A stretch of 10,043 nucleotides of DNA from JBBQXK01 sp038251625 (GCA_038251625.1 JBBSBE010000135.1:1-10043); one strand, 5' to 3'. Shown: positions 1 to 7,940, numbered from the stretch's first letter. Notes: a model not told the origin generated them from the sequence alone. A program made the numbers and translations.

Positions 1-2177
1 ATCGCGGGGCGGTGACGGTGTTTGAAAGCCCGCGCCCCCTGCTGGCGCTGCGCCCGGCGCGGTTCGAGGAAGGCGTCGTCAAGATCACTGCCGAGCGGGT
101 ACCCGCAGTAGACGCGGCCGAGATCGAGGTTTCGGCAAAGGGCCTTGACCCCGCCGGGATCGAGCGGGAACTGGCGCGCCTTGTGCTGCCCATGGCGGCG
201 GCGGTGCCGACGGCGGAGGCGGAGCTTTCGCTGCCACCGGAACTGCGCAACCGCGTGTCGCGGTTCGAGATTGCGGGCGTGCGCTCGGCGGCGGCGGTCA
301 GCCTGACGGATGACAGCCTGAAGCGGCGCAAGGTGGCGCTGATCGCGGGCACGCGGGATGCAGAAGGGCTGCAGCTTTTGTCACCGCTGCACTACCTGCG
401 GCAGGCGCTGGAGCCGGTGGCCGAGATGATCGACGGCACGTTGGCCGATGTTATCCTGGCCTCGCCCGATGTGATCGTGCTGGCGGATGTGGCGCGGCTG
501 GCGCCGGATGAGGAAACCGCGCTGTCGGAATGGGTGGAAAAGGGCGGCTTGTTGCTGCGCTTTGCCGGGCCGCGCCTTGCCGCGAGCGATGTGAGCCGGG
601 CAGAGGAAGACCCCCTGATGCCCGTGCGGCTGCGGGAAGGCGGGCGTTCGGTGGGCGGTGCGATGAGCTGGGGTGAGCCGAAGGGGCTGGCGCCGTTCGG
701 AGACAGCTCACCCTTCTTCGGGTTGCCGGTGCCGCCCGATGTTCAGATCAATGCGCAGGTCCTGGCGCAGCCCGACCCCGATCTTGCCGCCCACAGCATT
801 GCGGCCCTTGCGGATGGGACACCGCTTGTCACGCGCAAGGCGATGGGGCAGGGGCAGGTGGTCCTGTTCCATGTGACCGCCAATGCCGAATGGTCGACCC
901 TGCCGCTTTCGGGGCTCTTCGTGCAGATGCTGGAACGGCTGGCGGTTTCGTCGCGGTTGGTGGCGCTGGATGCAGAGACGCTGAAAGGGCAGGTATTCGT
1001 GCCGCAGGTGATGCTGGATGCCTATGGTGCAGCCGGGGATGCGGGCGAGCGGCCCGGCGTGACAGGCGAAGCGCTGGCAGCGGCGCTGGCGGATGGCCCA
1101 TCGGCCGCGTTGCCGCCGGGGCTTTATGCAGGTGCTGACCGGCGCGTCGCCGTGAATGCGGTGGGCGCCGATACCGTGATGGCCGCGACGATCTGGCCCG
1201 CAGGCGTGGCGCGCGAAGGGCTGGAGGCGCCGGCGGAGCAATCGCTGAAGGGGGCACTGCTGGCAGGGGCGCTGGCGCTGTTGATGGTTGATGTGTTGGC
1301 GGCCCTGGCCGTTTCCGGGCGGCTTGCCGGGGGATTGCGGCGCGGGGCGGCGGTGCTGGCGCTTCTGTTCCTGATGCTGCCGCGCGGCGTTGATGCGCAG
1401 GAGGTGACACCCGACCCCGCAAAGGATCTGGCTGCGATCGAGGCCACGACCGCCGTGCGGCTGGCCTATGTGATCACTGGGGATGGCGCGGTCGACCGGA
1501 TTTCCGAAGCCGGGATGCGGGGCCTTGGCGCGCGGCTGACCGAGCGCACGACGATCGAACCGGAGGCCCCGATCGGGGTGAACCTCGAGACGGACGAGCT
1601 TGCGTTCTTTCCGTTCCTTTACTGGCCGGTGACAGCCTCGCAGGCGCTTCCGTCCGGGCCTGCCTATGCCCGGCTGAACCGGTATCTGCGCACCGGGGGG
1701 ATGATCCTGTTCGACACCCGCGACGGTGGGATCCCGGGTGGCGGTGGCACGCCCGAGGGGCAGATGCTGCAACGGCTGGCGGCACCTCTGGATATTCCGC
1801 CGCTGGAAATTCTGCCGCAGGATCACGTGCTGACGCGCACCTTTTATCTGTTGCAGGATTTTCCGGGTCGCTACACCGGCCCCGCAATCTGGGTCGAGGC
1901 CGCGCCGCCCGATGCCGAACTGGCCGAGGGGATGCCGTTTCGCAACCTCAACGATGGCGTGACGCCGGTTGTGATCGGTGGCAACGACTGGGCCGCTGCC
2001 TGGGCGACGGATACGAACGGCCTGCCCATGGTGCCCATCGGGCGCGGTTTTGCGGGCGAGCGGCAACGCGAGATGGCCACGCGGTTCGGGATCAACCTGA
2101 TCATGCATGTGCTGACGGGGAACTATAAATCCGATCAGGTGCATGTGCCGGCCCTTCTGGAAAGGCTGGGGCAATGA
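1..2177 (+). CDS. DUF4159 / BatA-type membrane protein, 5'-truncated by the window edge
   Basis: The reading frame is already open at base 3 with no stop before the first GTG at 12, so the true start lies outside; related proteins are around 900 residues and begin with a BatA-like double-transmembrane segment that is missing here. Numbering from the GTG at 12: residues 107-187 form a Rossmann-like block (KVALIAGTRDAEG, then VILASPDVIVLADV and WVEKGGLLLRF) like glutamine-amidotransferase-fold domains. Hydrophobic helices lie at about 415-434 and 444-457. Residues about 482-690 are the DUF4159 domain (RLAYVITGDGAVD, FFPFLYWPV, LNRYLRTGGMILFDTRDGG), and the end has the family's typical GNYKSDQVHVPALLERLG. 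No enzymatic function is established for DUF4159. In alphaproteobacteria such genes usually follow moxR and DUF58 genes, which suggests a role in envelope protein maturation or stress; that part is inference. It ends in a 4-bp overlap with the next gene, so the two are probably translationally coupled. Confidence 0.85.
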   Translation, partial: RGAVTVFESPRPLLALRPARFEEGVVKITAERVPAVDAAEIEVSAKGLDPAGIERELARLVLPMAAAVPTAEAELSLPPELRNRVSRFEIAGVRSAAAVSLTDDSLKRRKVALIAGTRDAEGLQLLSPLHYLRQALEPVAEMIDGTLADVILASPDVIVLADVARLAPDEETALSEWVEKGGLLLRFAGPRLAASDVSRAEEDPLMPVRLREGGRSVGGAMSWGEPKGLAPFGDSSPFFGLPVPPDVQINAQVLAQPDPDLAAHSIAALADGTPLVTRKAMGQGQVVLFHVTANAEWSTLPLSGLFVQMLERLAVSSRLVALDAETLKGQVFVPQVMLDAYGAAGDAGERPGVTGEALAAALADGPSAALPPGLYAGADRRVAVNAVGADTVMAATIWPAGVAREGLEAPAEQSLKGALLAGALALLMVDVLAALAVSGRLAGGLRRGAAVLALLFLMLPRGVDAQEVTPDPAKDLAAIEATTAVRLAYVITGDGAVDRISEAGMRGLGARLTERTTIEPEAPIGVNLETDELAFFPFLYWPVTASQALPSGPAYARLNRYLRTGGMILFDTRDGGIPGGGGTPEGQMLQRLAAPLDIPPLEILPQDHVLTRTFYLLQDFPGRYTGPAIWVEAAPPDAELAEGMPFRNLNDGVTPVVIGGNDWAAAWATDTNGLPMVPIGRGFAGERQREMATRFGINLIMHVLTGNYKSDQVHVPALLERLGQ

Positions 2178-4246
2178 GCGGTTGGGTGGTTCTGGATCCG
2201 CTGTTGCCCTGGACGGTTCTGGCGGCGCTGGCGGCGGTGGCGGTGGCTCTTGTGGGGCTGGCGCTCTGGCGCGGGCTGTCGGGGTGGTGGCTGCGGGGGC
2301 TGGCCGCGCTGGCGGTGCTGGCGGCGCTGGCGAACCCTTCGTTGCAGGAAGAGGATCGCGCGGGCCTGTCCGATATCGTGATCGCCATTGTGGACGAAAG
2401 CGCCAGCCAGCGGATCGGGCCGCGCGCCGAACAGGCAGAGGCGGCACTGGCACGTGTGGTGGCCGAGGTTGCGGCGCTGCCCAACACCGAATTGCGCATT
2501 CACCGCGTGGGCGATGGCGAGGGTGATGCGGGCACGCAACTGATGACAGCGCTATCGTCGGCGATTGCGGAAGAGCCGCGTGCGCGGATCGCGGGTGCGG
2601 TGCTGATCACAGACGGGCAGGCGCATGATCTGGATATCGCCGTGCCCATGCCCGCGCCGCTGCATGTGTTGCTGACGGGCGAGGAAACCGATTGGGATCG
2701 GCGCCTAGTGGTGAAGAACGCCCCCGCCTTCGCCATTCTGGGCGAGCCTGTCATGCTGACCCTGCGGATCGACGATCAGGGCCGTGTGCCCGCGTCGGAG
2801 ACGGGCGTCGCTTCGCTTTCCATCGCGGTGGATGGGGGCGATCCGCAAAGCTACCGTGTGCCGGTGGGCGAGGATCTGGAATTGCCCGTCACGCTGCCCC
2901 ACGGCGGGATGAACGTTCTGCAATTCACCGTCGAGACGGCGGCGGGTGAGTTGACCGACCGCAACAACAGCGCCGTGGTACAGATCAACGGGGTGCGCGA
3001 CAGGCTGCGGGTGCTGCTGGTGTCGGGCGAGCCGCATGCGGGTGAGCGGGTTTGGCGGAACCTGCTGAAATCCGATCCGTCGGTGGATCTGGTGCATTTT
3101 ACCATCCTTCGCCCGCCTGAAAAGCAGGACGGGATCCCGGTGTCGGAACTGTCGCTGATCGCGTTTCCGACGCGCGAGTTGTTCGTGGAAAAGATCGATG
3201 AATTCGATCTGATCATCTTTGACCGCTACCGCCTGCGCGGCATCCTGCCCAACGCCTATCTTGAAAACGTGCGCGATTATGTGCGCCGTGGGGGTACGGT
3301 TCTTGTGGCAGCGGGGCCGGAGTTTGGCGCGGTTGACAGCCTGTGGCGGTCACCTCTGGCCGATGTGCTGCCTGTGGATACGACAAGCCGGGTGATCGAC
3401 GAAGGTTTTCGCCCCGTGGTCACCGATCTTGGCCATCGTCATCCGGTGACGGCGGGGCTGGAGGCCGAGGGGCCGAAAGACGGCTGGGGCCGCTGGTTCC
3501 GGCAGGTCGAGGTGTCGGCACGCGGTGGCGGGCAGGTGGTGATGGAGGGGATCGGCGGGCGGCCGCTGCTGGTGCTGGCGCGCGAGGGCGAGGGCCGCGT
3601 GGCCGTGATGGCGTCGGATCACCTGTGGCTTTGGGGCCGGGGGTTCGAGGGCGGTGGGCCGCAGCTGGAGCTGACGCGGCGGCTGGCGCACTGGATGCTG
3701 AAAGAGCCCGAACTGGAGGAGGAGGCGCTGACAGCGACAGCCGAAGGGCAAAAATTGACCGTGACGCGTCGTACCATCGGCGATCCGCCGGGGCCCGTCG
3801 TCATCACCGGGCCGGATGGCACCGAGACCACGCTTGACATGCCCGAGACGGCCCCGGGCCGCTACGCGGCGACGTGGGAGGCGCCCGAGATCGGGCTTTA
3901 CCGGCTGGCGCAGGGTGAGATGTCGGCGGTGATGGCGCTGGGGCCGTCGGCGCCGCGCGAGTTCGAAGAGACCATCGCGAGCGGCGACAAGCTGGCCCCG
4001 GTGGTGGACGCCACGCGGGGCGGTATCCTGCGCATCGAAGACGGCACGCCCGATATCCGCACGGTCAGCGAGGGTCGCGTGGCCTCTGGGCGCGGCTGGA
4101 TCGGGGTAACCCCGCGCGGGGCTTATGTGACCGAGGATATCCGCGTCGCGCAAATCCTGCCGCCCTGGGCCTGGCTTTTGCTGGCCGCGGGTTTGGCGGT
4201 CGGCGCCTGGTTGCGCGAAGGCCGGGCGCGGGCGCGCGCCGCCTGA
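2174..4246 (+). CDS. membrane protein with vWA domain and GATase1-like domain
   Basis: This 690-residue protein starts at an ATG that overlaps the stop of the preceding gene (ATGA), with GGAAAGG at 2159-2165 as ribosome binding site. Two N-terminal helices (about 8-32 and 40-54) are followed by a von Willebrand A-type domain. Its metal-ion-dependent adhesion site is visible: D74-E-S76-A-S78, a possible T121, and T146-D147-G148 after the strand GAVLI. A beta-rich stretch follows, then a GATase1-like domain (about 275-425; RLRVLLVSGEP, FDLIIFDRY, YVRRGGTVLVAAGPEFG) resembling PF07090 (formerly DUF1355). A further extracytoplasmic region and a single C-terminal helix (about 663-684) end the protein, with a basic cytoplasmic tail. 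No Cys-His-Glu glutaminase triad is evident, so the GATase fold is probably structural. It most likely acts with the DUF4159 protein and a MoxR/DUF58 pair upstream; its substrate is unknown. Confidence 0.8.
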   Translation: MSGWVVLDPLLPWTVLAALAAVAVALVGLALWRGLSGWWLRGLAALAVLAALANPSLQEEDRAGLSDIVIAIVDESASQRIGPRAEQAEAALARVVAEVAALPNTELRIHRVGDGEGDAGTQLMTALSSAIAEEPRARIAGAVLITDGQAHDLDIAVPMPAPLHVLLTGEETDWDRRLVVKNAPAFAILGEPVMLTLRIDDQGRVPASETGVASLSIAVDGGDPQSYRVPVGEDLELPVTLPHGGMNVLQFTVETAAGELTDRNNSAVVQINGVRDRLRVLLVSGEPHAGERVWRNLLKSDPSVDLVHFTILRPPEKQDGIPVSELSLIAFPTRELFVEKIDEFDLIIFDRYRLRGILPNAYLENVRDYVRRGGTVLVAAGPEFGAVDSLWRSPLADVLPVDTTSRVIDEGFRPVVTDLGHRHPVTAGLEAEGPKDGWGRWFRQVEVSARGGGQVVMEGIGGRPLLVLAREGEGRVAVMASDHLWLWGRGFEGGGPQLELTRRLAHWMLKEPELEEEALTATAEGQKLTVTRRTIGDPPGPVVITGPDGTETTLDMPETAPGRYAATWEAPEIGLYRLAQGEMSAVMALGPSAPREFEETIASGDKLAPVVDATRGGILRIEDGTPDIRTVSEGRVASGRGWIGVTPRGAYVTEDIRVAQILPPWAWLLLAAGLAVGAWLREGRARARAA

Positions 4247-4321
4247 TTGGCAAGGCGCTTTACGTGACCGCAACGCTTCGGCATCCTTCCGGGATTGGTT
4301 CAAAGATTTCCCGGGGGTCCG

Positions 4322-5557
4322 ATGCAGGACGTGGACGTGGCAATCGTGGGGGCGGGGGCTGCGGGCCTTGCCGCAGCCAAGGCGCTGGGCGCGCGGGGTT
4401 TTCGCTTTGCAGTGCTCGAGGCGATGCCACGCATCGGCGGGCGCGCCTGGACGCATGACCGCGATTTCGGTGTGCCCTTCGACATCGGCTGCGCCTGGCT
4501 GCATGCCGCTGACCGCAACCCGTTTTTCCCCGAGGCACAGGCTGCGGGCTGGACGCTTTTTCAGCATGACATGGCACTCGATCATCTGTGGTTCGGTGAC
4601 CGCCGTGCCAGCGCCGGGGAACTGGCCCGTACGCGTGCCGCCGAAGCGGTGCTGGCCGATTGCCTTGCGCGGCATCAGGGGGCAGAGGACAGGCTTTCGG
4701 AGGTGATCGGAGATTGCCACTGCCTGCGCGCCAACATGACCTTTGCGGGGCCGATGGACCTGGGCCTTGATGACGACGAAATCTCGATCCGCGACTATCA
4801 GGCCGCAGCGGACCTCGACCCCAACTACTTTACCAAGGAAGGCTTTGGCGCGCTGATCCATCACTGGGGGCGCGCGGTGCCAGTTGCGCTGAACGCGCCC
4901 GTCAGGCGCATCCGCTGGGGCGGGCAGGGGGTTGTGCTGGAGGGGCCGCGCGGCAGCCTGCGGGCCAAGGCCGCCATCGTGACCGCATCGACGGGCGTGC
5001 TGCAATTTGAAGAGATCGCCTTTACGCCCGCGCTCCCGGATGCGCATCTTGACGCGATTCACGACCTGACCATGGGGCTGTTGACCAAGATCCCCATGGC
5101 GGTACGGGGCGAGCGGTTCGGGCTTGCCGCATTCGATGACCTTTTGATCGAGCGGCGGGCGCGGCAGGATCTGTTCTTCCTGGCCTTCCCGTTCGACCTT
5201 GATCTGATGGTGGGCTTCGTGGGCGGCGATTTCGCCTGGGAGATGGAGGCGGCGGGCGAGGCGGCGGCGGTGGATTTCGTGACTGACCGGCTGGTGGGCA
5301 TCTTCGGGTCGGACGCGCGACGGCACATCGGGCACGGGATCATGACGAACTGGGGCGGCGAGCGTTGGGTGCGCGGGGCCTATGCCTCTGCCCGGCCCGG
5401 GCGGCCCGGCGCGCGGGCGGCGATGGCTGCACCGGTGGGTGGCAAGATCTGGTTTGCGGGCGAGGCACTGGCGCCGATGGGCCTGATGCAGACAGCGGGC
5501 GGTGCGCGGCTGTCTGGCGAGGCGGTGGCGGCAGAGGTGATGGCGGCGCTAGGGTGA
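4322..5557 (+). CDS. FAD-dependent amine oxidase family protein (NAD(P)/FAD-dependent oxidoreductase)
   Basis: This is a 411-residue flavoprotein of the monoamine/polyamine oxidase fold. The FAD-binding dinucleotide motif is at the very N-terminus (V9-G10-A-G12-A-A-G15), with E33 at the end of the second strand to hold the ribose, then R37-I-GGR41. The D54-I-G-C-A-W-L-H61 block matches the D-x-G-x-x-W-h-H pattern of polyamine oxidases. K256 in GLLTKIPM aligns by pattern with the conserved active-site lysine of the family. The C-terminal FAD segment is F378-A-G-E381 followed by GLMQTAGGARLSGEAVA. I chose the ATG at 4322 rather than the in-frame TTG at 4295 because it puts the GxGxxG motif at the usual distance from the start and has a GGGGG at 4313-4317. 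No signal peptide is seen, so it is probably cytoplasmic. It lies 75 bp after the preceding gene and ends in tandem TGA codons. The substrate cannot be told from sequence. Confidence 0.85.
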   Translation: MQDVDVAIVGAGAAGLAAAKALGARGFRFAVLEAMPRIGGRAWTHDRDFGVPFDIGCAWLHAADRNPFFPEAQAAGWTLFQHDMALDHLWFGDRRASAGELARTRAAEAVLADCLARHQGAEDRLSEVIGDCHCLRANMTFAGPMDLGLDDDEISIRDYQAAADLDPNYFTKEGFGALIHHWGRAVPVALNAPVRRIRWGGQGVVLEGPRGSLRAKAAIVTASTGVLQFEEIAFTPALPDAHLDAIHDLTMGLLTKIPMAVRGERFGLAAFDDLLIERRARQDLFFLAFPFDLDLMVGFVGGDFAWEMEAAGEAAAVDFVTDRLVGIFGSDARRHIGHGIMTNWGGERWVRGAYASARPGRPGARAAMAAPVGGKIWFAGEALAPMGLMQTAGGARLSGEAVAAEVMAALG

Positions 5558-5659
5558 TGATGTGGCGGTTAAGTCGGCACGACCGGCAGGCCCCAAACCC
5601 TTTTCCGCGGAGTGAGAGGGGTGCGCCCTTGTGCCACGGCGCGCGCGTGGGGTGGGCCG

Positions 5660-6361
5660 TCAGGGGGCGGGATGGCTGAGGATGATCTTGCGCGAATCGG
5701 ACGCGAATTCGCGGCGCAAGATCATCGCGATGGTCAGCGCGGTGGCCGCCATCAGCACATAGGGCCCTGCCAGCCAGCCCGTTGCCCCAAGCGCGAAGTA
5801 GATCGACCGCATCGCTCGGTTGAAGCCACGCGCCGCCGTGATGTTCACACCAGCGGCCTGTTCGGCCATTGGATAGGCTGTGGGGTCTTCGGGATCGTTC
5901 GGCACTGCGGCCATCAGGATGGCGCAGTAGCCGAAAAGCCTGTGCGCCCAGAGGAATTTCAGTAGCGCGTCGGCAAGGAACAAAAGCACCAGCGCGATCT
6001 TCAGTTCCAGTGCCGGGCCGCCAAGCGGGATCGTGAGGTCTGCCGCAACCCCCTGCAGCGGTTCGGAATTGCCAATCAGGGCCAGCCCGCCCCCCAGCGC
6101 GATGAGGCAGGCAGAGGCGAAAAAGGCGGTGCCCTGGCGCAGATTGTCAATCACGTTGGCATCAAAGATGCGGGGTTGGCGCGTCACGAACTGGCGCATC
6201 CAGGCGCGGCGGTAGGCGACCATCAGCACGGAAACCGAGGGGCGGCGTTTTGGCGGGTGTTCGATCACCCAGCCCAGGATTGCCGATGCCAGCCCCAGCG
6301 CCGCGAGAGCGACAAGATCTGCGACGCCGAGGGTGGCAAGAGAGAAGGGATGTGGCAGCAT
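5660..6361 (-). CDS. DUF599 domain-containing membrane protein
   Basis: Read on the minus strand, this is a 233-residue integral membrane protein matching the DUF599 family (PF04654) over its whole length. Hydrophobic segments lie at about 13-33, 79-97, 119-138 and 187-214. Family-like blocks are SVLMVAYRRAWM near 43-55, NLRQGTAFFASACLIALGG at 73-91, FLWAHRLFGYCAILMAAVP at 136-154 and RGFNRAMRSIYFALGATGWL at 178-197, the last being the most conserved region of the family. The function of DUF599 is not known. The start is uncertain: the ATG at 6361 gives the usual family N-terminus, but an in-frame GTG at 6382 would add seven residues; neither has a strong Shine-Dalgarno sequence. It is divergent from glcD across 82 bp, which may mean shared regulation, and convergent with the amine oxidase gene. 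Confidence 0.85.
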   Translation of the reverse strand: MLPHPFSLATLGVADLVALAALGLASAILGWVIEHPPKRRPSVSVLMVAYRRAWMRQFVTRQPRIFDANVIDNLRQGTAFFASACLIALGGGLALIGNSEPLQGVAADLTIPLGGPALELKIALVLLFLADALLKFLWAHRLFGYCAILMAAVPNDPEDPTAYPMAEQAAGVNITAARGFNRAMRSIYFALGATGWLAGPYVLMAATALTIAMILRREFASDSRKIILSHPAP

Positions 6362-6402
6362 GCAGGCACCATGCCTGATCACAGGCCTTGCATGAAGCGT
6401 GA

Positions 6403-6427
6403 AATTGGTTAGTTTGATTTACCAATT
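6403..6427. promoter_or_regulatory. perfect inverted repeat, candidate operator between the DUF599 gene and glcD
   Basis: AATTGGT at 6403-6409 and ACCAATT at 6421-6427 are exact reverse complements separated by 11 bases, giving the T-N11-A form typical of LysR-type regulator boxes. The half-site TTGGT/ACCAA also resembles those of the FadR branch of GntR regulators (PdhR, GlcC and LldR relatives), but those normally have a spacer of about 3 bases. The repeat sits in the only clearly AT-rich stretch of the window and ends 4 bases before the glcD ribosome binding site, so a protein bound here would cover the glcD transcription or translation start region. I could not place convincing -35/-10 boxes. 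No regulator gene lies inside the window. Confidence 0.45.
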
Positions 6428-6429
6428 AT

Positions 6430-6437
6430 GAGGGGGA
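6430..6437 (+). promoter_or_regulatory. ribosome binding site of glcD
   Basis: GAGGGGGA lies 6 bases before the ATG at 6444, and supports that start over the second in-frame ATG at 6450-6458 (MDMPM). Confidence 0.7.
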
Positions 6438-6443
6438 TCGCCG

Positions 6444-7877
6444 ATGGATATGCCGATGGTCAGCGCCAGCGTTCTGGGCCGCCGCGACAGCATCCTTGCG
6501 GCGTTGCGGGCCGTTTTGCCCGACGATGCAGTGATCGGCGACGAGGCGGGGCTGCGCGCGTATGAATGCGATGCGCTGACAGCCTATCGCTGCCCACCGC
6601 TGGCGGCCGTCCTGCCGCGTACGACGGACGAGGTGGCGGCGGTGCTGCGCATCGCCCATGGCATGGGGGTGCCGGTGGTGCCGCGCGGGTCGGGCACATC
6701 GCTGGCCGGTGGCGCGCTGCCGACGGCGGATTGCATCATTCTGGGCGTCGCACGGATGAACGCGGTGATCGAGACGGATTATGACAACCGCTATGTCCAC
6801 GTACAGTCGGGGCGCACGAACCTGAGCGTGACAGGGGCGGTGGAAGCGGACGGGTTTTTCTATGCGCCCGACCCATCCAGCCAGCTTGCCTGCGCAATTG
6901 CGGGCAATATCGCGATGAATTCGGGCGGGGCGCATTGCCTGAAATACGGGGTGACGACCAACAACCTGCTTGGCGTGACGATGGTCACCATGGCGGGCGA
7001 GATCCTGACGATCGGCGGGCCTTACATGGATGCGCCGGGGCTGGATCTTCTGGGCGTGATCTGCGGGTCGGAAGGGCAGTTGGGTGTGGTGACGGAAGCC
7101 TGGCTGCGCATTCTGCCCAAGCCCGAGGGCGCGCGGCCGGTGCTGATCGGGTTCGATTCGAACGAAGTGGCGGGTGCTTGCGTGTCCGGCATCATCAAGG
7201 CAGGCATCCTGCCCGTGGCCATCGAATTCATGGACCGCCCCTGCATCCGCGCCTGCGAGGATTTCGCCCATGCCGGATACCCCGATTGCGAGGCGCTTCT
7301 GATCGTGGAGGTCGAGGGCAGCCCGGCCGAGATCGATGACCAGTTGTCCCGCATCATGGCAATTGCGCGGGCCCACAACCCGGTGGAGTTGCGCGAAAGC
7401 CGCAGCGAGGACGAATCGAAGAAGATCTGGCTGGGCCGGAAATCAGCGTTCGGCGCGATGGGGCAGATCAATGATTACATGTGTCTGGACGGCACGATCC
7501 CGGTGTCGGCACTGCCGTTGGTGTTGCGCCGGATCAAGGAGTTGAGCGGGCAGTTCGGGCTGGACGTCGCCAACGTGTTCCATGCGGGGGATGGCAACAT
7601 GCACCCCCTGATCCTGTTTGACGCAAACAAGCCTGGCGATCTGGAGCTTTGCGAAGAGATGGGGGCGGCGATCCTGAAGCTTTGCGTCGAGGTGGGCGGT
7701 TGCCTGACGGGCGAGCATGGCGTGGGTGTCGAAAAGCGCGACCTGATGGACGTGCAGTTCGCGCCCGAGGATATGGAGGCGCAGATGCGGGTGAAGGACG
7801 TGTTCGATCCCCAGTGGCTTTTGAACCCCGGAAAGGTGTTTCCGCTGCGTGTGAGTGCCGGACGGCGCGCGGCCTGA
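6444..7877 (+). CDS. glcD: glycolate oxidase, FAD-linked catalytic subunit GlcD
   Basis: This 477-residue protein is close in length to E. coli GlcD (499). It is the catalytic flavin subunit of glycolate dehydrogenase, which oxidises glycolate (and usually D-lactate) to the 2-oxo acid and passes electrons on through GlcF. The N-terminal PCMH-type FAD domain shows VPVVPRGSGTSLAGGALP (76-93), the PDPSSQLACAIAGNIAMNSGG block (143-162) and KYGVTTNNLLGV (167-178), then GSEGQLGVVTEAWLRILP (208-225). The C-terminal FAD-oxidase domain carries the metal/substrate-site histidines in VFHAGDGNMHP (378-388) and GEHGVGVEKRDLM (423-435). All expected motifs are intact. It is the first gene of the operon, preceded by a good ribosome binding site and a palindrome, and separated from glcE by 70 bases containing a hairpin. 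It acts at the cytoplasmic face of the membrane with GlcE and GlcF. Confidence 0.95.
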   Translation: MDMPMVSASVLGRRDSILAALRAVLPDDAVIGDEAGLRAYECDALTAYRCPPLAAVLPRTTDEVAAVLRIAHGMGVPVVPRGSGTSLAGGALPTADCIILGVARMNAVIETDYDNRYVHVQSGRTNLSVTGAVEADGFFYAPDPSSQLACAIAGNIAMNSGGAHCLKYGVTTNNLLGVTMVTMAGEILTIGGPYMDAPGLDLLGVICGSEGQLGVVTEAWLRILPKPEGARPVLIGFDSNEVAGACVSGIIKAGILPVAIEFMDRPCIRACEDFAHAGYPDCEALLIVEVEGSPAEIDDQLSRIMAIARAHNPVELRESRSEDESKKIWLGRKSAFGAMGQINDYMCLDGTIPVSALPLVLRRIKELSGQFGLDVANVFHAGDGNMHPLILFDANKPGDLELCEEMGAAILKLCVEVGGCLTGEHGVGVEKRDLMDVQFAPEDMEAQMRVKDVFDPQWLLNPGKVFPLRVSAGRRAA

Positions 7878-7882
7878 TGACC

Positions 7883-7905
7883 CCGGGTGGCTTTGCGCCC
7901 CCCGG
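7883..7905 (+). repeat. intercistronic hairpin between glcD and glcE
   Basis: CCGGGTGGC (7883-7891) can pair with GCCCCCCGG (7897-7905) over nine positions with one T/C mismatch, around a five-base loop TTTGC. No T-tract follows, so it is not a standard intrinsic terminator. It is followed by CCCCGCAGGATACTTGG and a purine-rich AAAGAAGAAGGA that supplies the glcE ribosome binding site. From memory, this hairpin-plus-tail arrangement resembles an intergenic element common in Rhodobacteraceae genomes; only one copy is in this window, so the dispersed nature is not shown here. It could stabilise the glcD part of the message or tune the GlcD:GlcE ratio. Confidence 0.55.
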
Positions 7906-7935
7906 ATCCCCCGCAGGATACTTGGAACAAAGAAG

Positions 7936-7940
7936 AAGGA
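7936..7940 (+). promoter_or_regulatory. ribosome binding site of glcE
   Basis: AAGGA within AAGAAGAAGGA is 7 bases before the ATG at 7948. This decides the glcE start, since the frame stays open upstream across the hairpin and into glcD. Confidence 0.75.

Noticed and set aside
708..2453. A 581-codon open frame on the minus strand opposite the DUF4159 gene
   Set aside because: Same reasons: antisense to a recognised protein, with low-complexity basic and proline-rich composition.
4295..4321. TTG start adding nine residues to the amine oxidase
   Set aside because: It has no good ribosome binding site, and the added residues push the FAD motif away from its usual place near the N-terminus.
3350..5335. 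A 661-codon open frame on the minus strand across the vWA protein and amine oxidase genes
   Set aside because: It is antisense to two genes with clear motifs, is rich in Arg, His, Pro and Gln as expected of a GC-rich shadow frame, and has no recognisable domain.
5621..5644. Possible hairpin (GTGCGCC with GGCGCGC, one G-T pair, ten-base loop) in the convergent gap, as a two-way terminator
   Set aside because: No T-tract follows on either strand, and alternative pairings such as CCACG/CGTGG compete, so a terminator cannot be supported.
6362..6443. Specific -35/-10 promoter boxes for glcD and the DUF599 gene
   Set aside because: Candidates such as TTGCAT or TTGGTT do not have an acceptable -10 sequence at 16-18 bases.
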